Source of the DNA: Bacillota bacterium
Lineage (GTDB): Bacteria; Bacillota_A; Clostridia; Acetivibrionales; DUMB01
Direction: 5' to 3'
Length of the DNA: 10,110 nucleotides
Assembly (NCBI GenBank): GCA_023621975.1
Contig: JAMOAC010000022.1
Coordinates: 1 to 10,110 of the forward strand
The notes beneath the pieces are model-generated. The model did not search any database. It was not told the DNA's origin and worked only from the letters and a program-made list of their open reading frames with translations. Position numbers and translations under genes: made by a program. Below are positions 1 to 6,710 of the stretch, in pieces; position 1 is the first letter of the stretch, and every line of letters begins with the position of its first letter.

Positions 1-981
1 ACACTCTCCAGGAAAATTATGAATACAAGTTTCAAATCTTTCTATCAGCTTTTTTACACTACCCAGGACCCTTTCCTTGAGTATATAAAAGTAATACTTC
101 TTGGAGAGCTTATAGCATACGAAAGCCTCATTAATAAAATATACAGGTACAGGACTGAGCTGCTGGAAATATACGAAACTATAGGTATTCTTGACAGTGC
201 CCTTTCAATTGCTTCCTACAGGGACAGCCTTGACTATTACACCCTTCCCGTTCTTAATAAAGTATCCGGCACCGGAAGCTGCAGGCAAAATTCCTCCGAA
301 TATCAAAAAAAGCCTGTTTATATTGAATTTAAAGATATATACCACCCCTTGATAAATAAACCTGTTGCAAATTCTGCAAGTATTCGCCGTGACGTGCTCA
401 TTACAGGCTCCAACGCATCGGGCAAATCAACTTTCCTGAAAACAGTGGCCATAAATGCAATTTTCGCCCAATCAATATATACATGCCTTGCCAGGGAATA
501 TTCATCCTGTTATTTCATGGTCTATTCATCAATGGCTCTTAAGGATAATTTGCTTGCAAAAGAAAGCTATTTCATAGTAGAAATAAAATCACTCAGGAGA
601 ATATTGAACAGCCTCAGGGAGGACATCCCCTGCCTGTGTATTATTGATGAAGTTTTAAGGGGAACAAACACGGTAGAGAGAATAGCCGCTTCTTCAGAAA
701 TACTGTACCGCTTGAGCCGCAGCAACTGTATCTGTATTGCGGCAACCCACGATATCGAACTTGCTTCCATATTAAACCGCCATTTTGATAATTACCATTT
801 CAGGGAACATTTAACGGATAATGAAATATTTTTCGATTACAAAATTTATCCCGGTAAATCCAGTACAAGAAATGCGATAAAACTGCTTAAGTTCATGGGT
901 TACGATGAAAGTATCGTGAACTCTGCCGAAGAGAGGTCCCTGAAGTACCTGGAAGAAGGGAGCTGGAGTATCATAAACTAA
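1..981 (+). CDS. MutS-related ATPase, C-terminal part (5' end outside window)
   Basis: The reading frame is open to the left edge of the window, so the Met at 19 is probably internal and the gene is 5'-truncated. Counting from that Met, the visible part has a helical stretch (about 1-75), then an ABC-type ATPase domain of the MutS family. It shows a Walker A motif GSNASGKST (130-138), a Walker B with signature-like IIDEVLRGTNTVER (208-221) and the ATHD switch histidine (242-245). The protein stops about 75 residues after that histidine. The sequence RGTN-VER replaces the RGTST of MutS1, which with the short tail argues for a MutS-related paralogue rather than the mismatch-repair MutS. The family binds and hydrolyses ATP as a dimer. 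The substrate of this branch is not evident here. MutS1 and MutS2 are less likely alternatives. It converges on the SLH protein gene. Confidence 0.85.
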   Translation, partial: TLSRKIMNTSFKSFYQLFYTTQDPFLEYIKVILLGELIAYESLINKIYRYRTELLEIYETIGILDSALSIASYRDSLDYYTLPVLNKVSGTGSCRQNSSEYQKKPVYIEFKDIYHPLINKPVANSASIRRDVLITGSNASGKSTFLKTVAINAIFAQSIYTCLAREYSSCYFMVYSSMALKDNLLAKESYFIVEIKSLRRILNSLREDIPCLCIIDEVLRGTNTVERIAASSEILYRLSRSNCICIAATHDIELASILNRHFDNYHFREHLTDNEIFFDYKIYPGKSSTRNAIKLLKFMGYDESIVNSAEERSLKYLEEGSWSIIN

Positions 982-996
982 TGACGGAAAATTTAT

Positions 997-1133
997 AGAT
1001 TAGGGCAGCTTGTTTTGCAAATTAATAAATCTGGGTTGGCTATTTTATAATTTAATAAATTAGATATGCCTGCTTTATAAAAATTAGTGTTTGCTATTAT
1101 TTTATAAATTAAGGTTGCCCAATTTATATAGCC
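997..1133. repeat. AT-rich degenerate tandem repeats between convergent genes
   Basis: This intergenic stretch is made of about five or six imperfect units of 21-31 bases. Each has an ATTAG-like start, a TTGC or TGCC core and an end resembling TTTATA. Unit starts are near 999, 1028, 1059, 1083, 1108 and 1129. Similarity is by eye and the units are quite diverged. An open frame on the minus strand across this region has repeat-like composition and no recognisable ribosome binding site, so I do not call it a gene. It could be an eroded tandem repeat or simply low-complexity sequence. Confidence 0.4.
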
Positions 1134-1163
1134 AGGGCTGCCGGTTTTACATACGGCAGCCCT
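1134..1163. terminator. Perfect 10-bp hairpin between convergent genes, possible bidirectional terminator
   Basis: The arms AGGGCTGCCG (1134-1143) and CGGCAGCCCT (1154-1163) are perfectly complementary around a 10-base loop. The hairpin lies about 70 bases past the stop of the SLH gene and about 150 past the stop of the MutS-related gene, a usual place for a shared terminator. Neither strand has a strong U-run after the stem, so intrinsic termination is uncertain. It may instead protect 3' ends. Confidence 0.5.
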
Positions 1164-1231
1164 TCCCCTAGATCTTAATGCCTGACATCTTGCGCCTGTC
1201 ATCCGACACACGATGCGTAACACAAATTACC

Positions 1232-3403
1232 CTATCTCTGCAGGTAATTGTATATCATAACTGCAGCTTCGGCCCTCGTCAGGGTTTTCTTCGGCATGAA
1301 TTTTCCGCCTGATCCGTTGACTATATTCATACCGTATGCTATAGTCACATAGCCTACCAGGTCAGGGTCAATTTCAGCTTCATCAGCGAACGGGCATTTG
1401 AATATACCTTTAATTTCCGCTACTTCATTGTATTTGAGGGATCTTATTATATATTTTACGGCATCTTCCCTGCTGACGGCAGCCTCAGGATTCTTTTCGT
1501 TGGCAGTAATTACATTTTCTCTTATAAGATAATAGTACATATTATCTATATCTTCCTGTGAGCTGTCGGCATATACAATAGGTCCGTAATAATAAGGCAT
1601 TGTCCTGGTAAGCAGCGTGAAGAACTCTTTCTGTTTTATCTGTTCATTAGGCTTAAATTCTTCTCCTTCCAGGTATACGCCGTGTTCTGCCAGTGCCTTG
1701 ATCTGTTTCTCTGCAAAGTGCCCCTCTATGTCGGTATATTCAACAGGCTTATATTCCTTGTATGGTGTGCCGTCATAGTTTACTATATCTCCAGTAAAGG
1801 CATCGAAATACAGCGGTTTATCGGGTTTCAGCATATAAACCAGCTTAATTTCAGGCTTTTCAGGTGCTACAGAATCTTTTACGGTTACAGTTTCCCTATT
1901 GTATGTCTCCTTGTATTGAAGTTCCAATCCAACCTGTCCGAATAAAACATTATACACTTTTTCAACCGGAACAGCATTTTTAATTGAGGGGAACTCAACA
2001 TTGTACCATGACATGTCGAAATCCGTTACCCTCTGATTCACTGCGTCATAGCTTACGGAGAAACCGTTGCCGGGGAACGATATGCCATTAACCTGCCTGC
2101 TGAAGTGGAACCAGTAAGACCTGGGCAGTTCACTGTTCTCCACAGGTATTACGTTATCCATTGAATCTTCATCCAGCTTAACCTGGTCATATTTATCAGG
2201 CTTGAACTCCTTGAGGAACTTTTCAACAGCAGCCAGTGCCGCAGCTTTATCGTCTTTTGCCTTTGCATTCTCTTTATAGGGGGTGACCACATAGAAGCGT
2301 ACAATTTCTCCTGTCCTGGCATCTATCGTTACGCTTGCATACTTGTATTCTTCCCTTTCATAATCTTTAGGTTCAAATGTAAAGTAAAGCGACCACAGGA
2401 TTTCATTTTTATTGTACCAATCCCTGGAAAGACTGTAATTCTCCAGCTTCATATCCTCATCAATGCCTATTGCACTGCTGTCTCTGGCGATCTTTTCGGC
2501 GTCTTCAACGGATATCAGCCCGGACATTTCCCTTATTTCCCTTTCCTCTTCAGGAGAAAGGACAATTTCTCCTCCTGCTCCTGCAGCATCCATCGTGGCT
2601 TCCTTCATTGCCATGTCTCTTGCATAATAAATATCGTAAGGCGGGCTGATACTTATTTTTTCACCCGTGACAGCATCAATACCATATGTGTAATTATCGT
2701 ATTTAGGGACGTAAATCGGGAAAACCTTGATTTCATCTTTTACTTTTGCAGACTGGTATATAAGTTCCAATCCCATCTTCTCTTCATAGGCTTTTTGTGC
2801 TTCTTCTATTGAAATTACCTTTGAAGCGTCAGGGAATGTAACATCGTCTTTCCAGTTGCAATAGTATTCCATGATATCTCCCGTGTCACGATGAACGGAT
2901 ACGCTTAAATAATTGCTGTAATAAGGTATATCATTTACAACTCTTACATAATAGAAGTAATATGCACGATCCTGCAGTGTGTACTGGTTATATTCCTGGT
3001 ACTTTATGCTGTCCAGTACTGACGGATTTACCTTTTTTATAAAGCTATCAGCCTTTTCCTTTGCTTCTTCCTTGCTTACAGCAGGAAACTTTCTCTGTTG
3101 TCCCTCGTAATATTCCGGCTTGTACTGGCTAAAACTCAGCAAAGTTCCGTTCTCATCAATACGGGCATCAATACTTCCGCCCATTCCGTCTTCGCTGTAC
3201 CAGCTTAAATTCCATACCTTTTTGCCATCATAATTCTCAAGTCTTGTCGTAAGCTTGTAATCCTCGGGAACGTCGAAGTACGACCTGGCTGTCCTAATCG
3301 CTTTCTCAAGGCCCTTGTCATCTGCTGCAGCGAAGCTGTTCAGAGGAACCAGAACAGATAAGAGCATAAAAATTGTAAGAACTACTGCCAACTTTCTTTT
3401 CAA
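1232..3403 (-). CDS. Secreted protein with two YcdB/YcdC (PepSY-like) modules and C-terminal SLH repeats
   Basis: I prefer the TTG start at 3403, giving 723 residues. AGAGGTGG sits just upstream of it, and the protein then begins with a classic signal peptide (MKRKLAVVLT, a hydrophobic core to about 22, probable cleavage in SFA-A-A near 25). The ATG at 3448 lacks a ribosome binding site and would put a charged extension before the signal. The mature part holds two related modules, about 29-250 and 297-545. Each has an NYDGKKVWNLSW or NKNEILWSLYF strand, a D(A/T)xTGEI-type PepSY turn, a V(N)(D/G)I central segment and a GLEL(I/Q)Y segment. They are joined by an acidic linker (about 278-296). 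The tail carries three SLH-type repeats: 556-601 (YTDIEGHFAEKQIKAL), a degenerate one at about 611-656, and 671-723 (ending TRAEAAVMIYNYLQ). SLH domains normally bind cell-wall-linked polysaccharide, so it is probably displayed on the cell surface. The role of YcdB/YcdC modules is not well known. Confidence 0.87.
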   Translation of the reverse strand: MKRKLAVVLTIFMLLSVLVPLNSFAAADDKGLEKAIRTARSYFDVPEDYKLTTRLENYDGKKVWNLSWYSEDGMGGSIDARIDENGTLLSFSQYKPEYYEGQQRKFPAVSKEEAKEKADSFIKKVNPSVLDSIKYQEYNQYTLQDRAYYFYYVRVVNDIPYYSNYLSVSVHRDTGDIMEYYCNWKDDVTFPDASKVISIEEAQKAYEEKMGLELIYQSAKVKDEIKVFPIYVPKYDNYTYGIDAVTGEKISISPPYDIYYARDMAMKEATMDAAGAGGEIVLSPEEEREIREMSGLISVEDAEKIARDSSAIGIDEDMKLENYSLSRDWYNKNEILWSLYFTFEPKDYEREEYKYASVTIDARTGEIVRFYVVTPYKENAKAKDDKAAALAAVEKFLKEFKPDKYDQVKLDEDSMDNVIPVENSELPRSYWFHFSRQVNGISFPGNGFSVSYDAVNQRVTDFDMSWYNVEFPSIKNAVPVEKVYNVLFGQVGLELQYKETYNRETVTVKDSVAPEKPEIKLVYMLKPDKPLYFDAFTGDIVNYDGTPYKEYKPVEYTDIEGHFAEKQIKALAEHGVYLEGEEFKPNEQIKQKEFFTLLTRTMPYYYGPIVYADSSQEDIDNMYYYLIRENVITANEKNPEAAVSREDAVKYIIRSLKYNEVAEIKGIFKCPFADEAEIDPDLVGYVTIAYGMNIVNGSGGKFMPKKTLTRAEAAVMIYNYLQR

Positions 3404-3408
3404 TGAGA

Positions 3409-3416
3409 CCACCTCT
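3409..3416 (-). promoter_or_regulatory. Ribosome binding site selecting the TTG start of the SLH protein gene
   Basis: On the minus strand AGAGGTGG is followed 5-6 bases later by TTG (3403). The only upstream in-frame ATG (3448) has no comparable purine-rich site. The core therefore decides the start, and lies inside what the longer reading would treat as codons. Confidence 0.7.
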
Positions 3417-3547
3417 TTGATTTTATTTTTTCTTTGATTCCAGATCATAGTAATTAGACTGGCTAATTATTAATTTAGTTCCAGCATATTCTTACTTTTT
3501 TATAAAATTACCCAATAATATTAACCATTATTTCCATATCTGATTCA

Positions 3548-3556
3548 ATTATAACA
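3548..3556 (-). promoter_or_regulatory. Candidate extended -10 promoter for the SLH protein gene
   Basis: The minus strand reads TGTTATAAT, a consensus -10 with the extended TG element. No good -35 is seen at the right distance, which is tolerated for extended -10 promoters. It would give a leader of roughly 140 bases. An alternative in the same gap is TTGAAT followed after 18 bases by TTAATA, slightly closer to the gene. The call rests on motif matching only. Confidence 0.45.
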
Positions 3557-3581
3557 TAATTTGGTGTACTTATTGCAAAAC

Positions 3582-3624
3582 AAAACACCCTGGTACGCCA
3601 AACAAGGCCATTCCAGAGTGCTTT
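3582..3624 (-). terminator. Intrinsic terminator of the ASRT-like protein / rhaA / aldolase unit
   Basis: In the minus-strand transcript AAAGCACTCTGG pairs with CCAGGGTGTTTT over 12 positions, with two G-U pairs. The loop has an extra GCC/GGC pairing, and the stem runs into a U-rich tract (TTTTGTTTTGC). It starts 26 bases after the aldolase stop, exactly where an operon terminator is expected. Confidence 0.85.
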
Positions 3625-3649
3625 ATCAGGTTAAAACATTTAAAACACA

Positions 3650-4732
3650 TCAAGCCAACTTCTTATTTCCCTGCATAAGGCTTTTCCTGTATTTTTCACT
3701 TTCCCAGTTCTTTATAAAACATATCTGCTCAGGTGTCATTGTCTTCAGACTGAGGCCGCTTCTTTTTACCCAGTCAATAACATATAAATATGCCAGCAGT
3801 GTCTCCTCGATGGTTACAGCCTCATTGTAATTTGTCTTATAAAGTATCTTTCCTGTTGAAGCATCAATATTAATCCTTCCATCTCCGTCGCCAAAATATA
3901 TGCCGTCATTCAGGTATACAAGCTGGTCGGGGTACAGCACATTTCTGTCAAAGAATTCTTCATCAACAGCATTGTTTGCAAAATAGTCGGAAATGTATTT
4001 TGTTTTGCTGGCAAAAATATTTTCATCGACTTTTTCCACGGATATGTTCGGGTAATCCTCCTTTATCCCCAGGTAATCCCTTATAATATTGTTTATCCTG
4101 TCATGTATGCCGATACATTTTTCAAAATTATCGGAGTGAACGATCAGGCCGTGATTTTGCATAAAGATTGCTTCCGGCCTCCTGCCATTTTTCTCTGCAA
4201 ACTCCGCTAACCCTTCTTTTATCTTCAGCGTAAGGGAAAAGCCAGGGTTTATATAAGGCAGCATTATGAATGCAAAATCCTCGTCTTTAAAAATTTTCTC
4301 GGCAATCTCCCTGCCCTCTTCAGAGCAGCACAGGATATTTGCATAGACGGAATGGGTATGTATTACATACCTGTCCAATATCGAATGAAACCCGGCCTCC
4401 ACCGAAGGTCTCAACTTCTTGGGAGTGCTCACCCCTGTTATTTTCTCAAGGTCTATAATATTATTCCTGACGAACTCGCTGCTGTCCTTCTCATAGTCCA
4501 CACCGGAGCTCAAGTCAACCTTGTCGTAGTACTGCACAATGTTTTTATAATTTACAACCACATACCCGTCACTTTCGGTAACCTGGTTCAACTTGTATCC
4601 CGACGCCTTAACCGCCATGAATTCTTCATTCAGCTTTACTGATGTGTTGCCTCCGCCGCCCTGTACATAATCTATGCGCTTTCCTGCATACTGGGATATT
4701 GCTTCAAGCTCTTTCAGACTCTTGTCAAACAT
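3650..4732 (-). CDS. Class II aldolase/adducin family protein, probable rhamnulose-1-phosphate aldolase
   Basis: The 360-residue protein has a zinc-dependent class II aldolase domain at about 10-240. The glycine-rich phosphate site QGGGGNTS is at 24-31, an acidic residue in SVEAGFH (E112) could be the catalytic Glu, and the probable metal ligands are H125 and H127 (HTH) and H194 (QNHG). A further 120 residues follow (about 240-360), with a TxEETLLAYLY helix and an ESEKYRKSL end. Classical RhaD has about 275 residues, so this is the longer type that resembles the aldolase half of RhaE-type fusion enzymes, but here it stands alone without a dehydrogenase domain. In this operon it should cleave L-rhamnulose-1-phosphate to dihydroxyacetone phosphate and L-lactaldehyde in the cytoplasm. 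It starts 22 bases after rhaA, with GGAGG 7 bases before its ATG. Family assignment is firm; the exact substrate is inferred from context. Confidence 0.88.
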   Translation of the reverse strand: MFDKSLKELEAISQYAGKRIDYVQGGGGNTSVKLNEEFMAVKASGYKLNQVTESDGYVVVNYKNIVQYYDKVDLSSGVDYEKDSSEFVRNNIIDLEKITGVSTPKKLRPSVEAGFHSILDRYVIHTHSVYANILCCSEEGREIAEKIFKDEDFAFIMLPYINPGFSLTLKIKEGLAEFAEKNGRRPEAIFMQNHGLIVHSDNFEKCIGIHDRINNIIRDYLGIKEDYPNISVEKVDENIFASKTKYISDYFANNAVDEEFFDRNVLYPDQLVYLNDGIYFGDGDGRINIDASTGKILYKTNYNEAVTIEETLLAYLYVIDWVKRSGLSLKTMTPEQICFIKNWESEKYRKSLMQGNKKLA

Positions 4733-4754
4733 TTTAACCCCTCCATATGTGAGC

Positions 4755-6032
4755 CTATCTTCTCCGGCTTAAAACCTCTGCTTCATATTCTGCAACTTCG
4801 TTCAGCCAGTCAGTTCCAACAGGTACGCCTTTTTCCATGCAGTACTTGTTCCATACCGCAGAATACGGCAGCATTTTAAACTCTTCCATAAGTGCAAGCC
4901 TGTTGCCCAGCCTTCCTGCATTTTCCTCCTCAACAAGCAAATGAGTCGGCTCAAGCATGGCAATCATTATTGATTTGAGTGCCGCTCTTGAACCTGTTAC
5001 CCATGCCGCTATTCTGTTTATGCTTGCATCAAAATAGTCAAGGGCAAAATGTACGCGGTCAAAAGAGTTGCTTCTCTTAACTTCCTGTGCAATGGCAAGC
5101 ACATCATCGTTCAAAATGGCAACATGGTCGCTGTCCCAGCGTACTCCCCTGCTGACGTGCAAGAGAATCTCGTCAATGAAGTTGAGCAATGCCGGTACCT
5201 TATCGGCAATGCTTTCCGTCGGATGGAAATGCCCTGAATCAAGGCAGAGCATTAAGCCGTTCTTAACCGCATAGCCCATGTAAAACTCATGGGAACCTAC
5301 GACATAGCTTTCCGAGCCAATGCCGAAAAGTTTGCTTTCCACTGCATCGCGCATATGGTTTTTGTCATATTTGACTGAAAAAAGTTCATCAAGGGATTCT
5401 TTCAAAATCTTTCTGTGTGTCATTCTGTCTGCCGGAATATCCTTTGAACCGTCAGGAATCCAGGTATTGATTATGCACGGAGTACCAAGTTCCTTTCCAA
5501 TGTCCGCAGCTATTTCACGGCACCTTTTTCCGTGCCTTAACCAGAAAGAGCGAACTTCGCTGTCCTTGCTGGACAGGGTATACCCAGATTCAGCCATTTT
5601 ATGTGAGAAGAAAGTTCCGTTAAAGTCAATTCCGATTCCCTTTTCCTTTGCCCAGTCAATCCAGCGCCTGAAATGTTCCGTGGAAATTTCATCCCTCTCC
5701 ACATGCTTCCCGTCTGTTTCCGCATATATGGCATGGATGTTTACCCTGTGCTTTCCTGGGATCAGGCTGAGCGCCTTGTCAAGGTCCTGGCGCAGTTCCT
5801 CAGCATTGCGGGCACGTCCGGGATAGTTTCCCGTTGCAAGTATGCCTCCTCCTGAAATTCCGTCGGCTCCTGTTTCAAAGCCTGTTACATCATCACCCTG
5901 CCAGCAGTGAACAGATATCTGAATGCTGTCCATCTTTTTCAATATTTCGTCGGTATCTACGCCAAACGCTGCATAAGCCTTCTTCGCCAGCTCATAACTC
6001 TTTTCAACATACTCCCTGTCAAATTTAAACAT
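4755..6032 (-). CDS. rhaA: L-rhamnose isomerase
   Basis: This 425-residue protein matches RhaA in length (E. coli about 419) and along its whole sequence. It interconverts L-rhamnose and L-rhamnulose in the cytoplasm, the first step of the pathway. Residues corresponding to the E. coli metal ligands are visible: E232 (VESKLFG), D265 and H268 (CLDSGHFHP), H292 (LLHVSR), D300 and D302 (RWDSD), and D332 (ALDYFDASINR). The early motifs ISVHCWQGDDV and the C-terminal LSRR tail are also typical. I chose the ATG at 6032. A GTG three codons upstream (6041) lies within the GGAGGTG ribosome binding site and is unlikely to be used. It is second in a unit after the ASRT-like gene, separated by a 112-base leader rich in dyads, and is followed closely by the aldolase. 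Confidence 0.97.
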   Translation of the reverse strand: MFKFDREYVEKSYELAKKAYAAFGVDTDEILKKMDSIQISVHCWQGDDVTGFETGADGISGGGILATGNYPGRARNAEELRQDLDKALSLIPGKHRVNIHAIYAETDGKHVERDEISTEHFRRWIDWAKEKGIGIDFNGTFFSHKMAESGYTLSSKDSEVRSFWLRHGKRCREIAADIGKELGTPCIINTWIPDGSKDIPADRMTHRKILKESLDELFSVKYDKNHMRDAVESKLFGIGSESYVVGSHEFYMGYAVKNGLMLCLDSGHFHPTESIADKVPALLNFIDEILLHVSRGVRWDSDHVAILNDDVLAIAQEVKRSNSFDRVHFALDYFDASINRIAAWVTGSRAALKSIMIAMLEPTHLLVEEENAGRLGNRLALMEEFKMLPYSAVWNKYCMEKGVPVGTDWLNEVAEYEAEVLSRRR

Positions 6033-6040
6033 ACAATCCA

Positions 6041-6045
6041 CCTCC
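6041..6045 (-). promoter_or_regulatory. Ribosome binding site fixing the rhaA start
   Basis: GGAGG on the minus strand is 8 bases before the ATG at 6032. The in-frame GTG at 6041 overlaps this site, so the shorter protein is the likely product. Confidence 0.8.
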
Positions 6046-6053
6046 CGGGTTTT

Positions 6054-6081
6054 TTACACACCTTTCACCTGATATGTGTAA
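6054..6081 (-). promoter_or_regulatory. 7-bp inverted repeat in the rhaA leader
   Basis: TTACACA and TGTGTAA are perfect inverted copies around 14 bases, just upstream of the rhaA ribosome binding site. The mRNA could form a hairpin there, or the site could bind a protein. There is no U-run after it, so it is not an intrinsic terminator. Confidence 0.35.
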
Positions 6082-6140
6082 GGTGCAAAATATATCGCGC
6101 CATTTAGACTAAAAGATGTGAGGTGCGAAAATATATCGCA
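6073..6140. promoter_or_regulatory. Pair of imperfect direct repeats with internal dyads upstream of rhaA, candidate operator
   Basis: AGGTGCAAAATATATCGC (6081-6098) recurs as AGGTGCGAAAATATATCGC (6121-6139), with one inserted base. Matching ATGTG sequence precedes both, so the two copies are about 40 bp, roughly four helical turns, apart. The second copy contains a perfect dyad, TGCGA and TCGCA around 7 AT bases (6124-6140). The first has a weaker one (GGTGC and GCGCC, one mismatch). A further CTAAAAG/CTTTTAG inverted pair (6109-6115 and 6142-6148) flanks the second copy. Repeated half sites are typical of AraC-family targets, and such a regulator is encoded 0.6 kb away, but the binding protein is a guess. 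Confidence 0.5.
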
Positions 6141-6144
6141 ACTT

Positions 6145-6519
6145 TTAGGTTAGCGGATATGCCATGGTAGTCATAAGTGCCATTTCAGCCTGCGTTGTGT
6201 CCATCCTGCTGTACTGTACAATAATATCAACATCGCTTTTTACCATTGCTGCATAGCTTACGCCTTTTGGTACCCTATTCCCCTTATCGTCAACCAGTTT
6301 GTCCATTCTGATATGCTTTGTTCTCTCAGCTTCGCATACAACCTTGAATCCTTCCATTTTTTCCCTGTCTTCAAAATAAAGTGTTATTTCAATATTTGCG
6401 TCTTTCTTGCCGGGATTTAGAACGCATATTGCTTCATGGCTGGGAAAAAGGCCGCTGCTTTTTTCCGGGTAAAAGCAGTCAGGTATATACCATACCTTGG
6501 CTCCTCCGTATGAACCCAT
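6145..6519 (-). CDS. ASRT-family (sensory rhodopsin transducer-like, PF07100-type) small protein
   Basis: The 124-residue product resembles the transducer of Anabaena sensory rhodopsin. It begins GxKxWYIPD (6-14), has SHEAICVLNPG (27-37), an IEITLYFEDRE strand pair (43-53), a TKHIRMD segment (67-73), GVSYAAMVKSD (86-96) and VQYSRMDT near the end. The family folds as a small beta sandwich and assembles into tetramers. Comparative work has proposed that most members bind small molecules such as sugars. No rhodopsin gene lies in the window and its place before rhaA points to a rhamnose-related role, perhaps ligand binding or anomer handling; that is inference. I chose ATG 6519 because AGGAGGTG lies 7 bases before it; an ATG ten codons upstream has no such site. 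No signal peptide or membrane segment is seen, so it is cytoplasmic. Confidence 0.85.
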   Translation of the reverse strand: MGSYGGAKVWYIPDCFYPEKSSGLFPSHEAICVLNPGKKDANIEITLYFEDREKMEGFKVVCEAERTKHIRMDKLVDDKGNRVPKGVSYAAMVKSDVDIIVQYSRMDTTQAEMALMTTMAYPLT

Positions 6520-6525
6520 ATTAAA

Positions 6526-6533
6526 CACCTCCT
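6526..6533 (-). promoter_or_regulatory. Ribosome binding site fixing the start of the ASRT-like gene
   Basis: AGGAGGTG on the minus strand ends 6 bases before ATG 6519, with its GGAGG core 8 bases away. In the longer reading these bases would be codons for an N-terminal extension unlike the family. Confidence 0.75.
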
Positions 6534-6643
6534 GGGGACGTTTCTGCACTTTATAATTTCATATTTGTTTTTCCTTTATCTGGATAGTTTATATTATTTC
6601 TTTTATCTTTTCTTGGTATATGTTATTCTTTTATTAGGTAATT

Positions 6644-6673
6644 TTGTCTTATCCGACAGGCCGTTGGTACAAT
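6644..6673 (+). promoter_or_regulatory. Candidate promoter of the AraC-family regulator gene
   Basis: TTGTCT (6644-6649) and TACAAT (6668-6673) are separated by 18 bases and resemble sigma-A -35 and -10 boxes. The predicted transcript start is about 15 bases before the ribosome binding site of the regulator. The opposing promoter for the ASRT-like gene must lie in the same 191-base gap, but I find no convincing pair of boxes for it, as might be expected if it needs an activator. Confidence 0.42.
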
Positions 6674-6695
6674 TCCGCAGTATTGCAGGGGCACA

Positions 6696-6701
6696 GGGAG
6701 G
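6696..6701 (+). promoter_or_regulatory. Ribosome binding site for a TTG start (AraC-family regulator)
   Basis: GGGAGG is 9 bases before TTG at 6711. The frame upstream contains no ATG or GTG start with a comparable site, and the residues after the TTG lead straight into the cupin domain. Confidence 0.65.
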
Positions 6702-6710
6702 CGGGCGACT

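Noticed and set aside
993..1223. 76-codon open frame on the minus strand downstream of the SLH gene
   Set aside because: It covers the degenerate repeats and the hairpin, shows repeat-like residues and lacks a ribosome binding site.
5320..5826. 168-codon open frame on the + strand
   Set aside because: It is antisense to rhaA, which is well supported throughout, and its translation has no recognisable domain or ribosome binding site.
6033..6041. GTG start giving rhaA three extra residues
   Set aside because: The GTG is part of the GGAGGTG ribosome binding site that serves the ATG at 6032.
6081..6139. CRISPR array
   Set aside because: There are only two imperfect copies with a spacer of about 22 bases, and no cas gene is present.
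6124..6140. Catabolite-repression (cre) site
   Set aside because: TGCGA and TCGCA with a 7-base AT spacer do not match the cre consensus with its central CG; I found no other convincing cre site between genes.
6109..6148. Intrinsic terminator between the ASRT-like gene and rhaA
   Set aside because: The dyads here form a stem with an internal hairpin, but no run of U follows on the minus strand, so read-through into rhaA is more likely.
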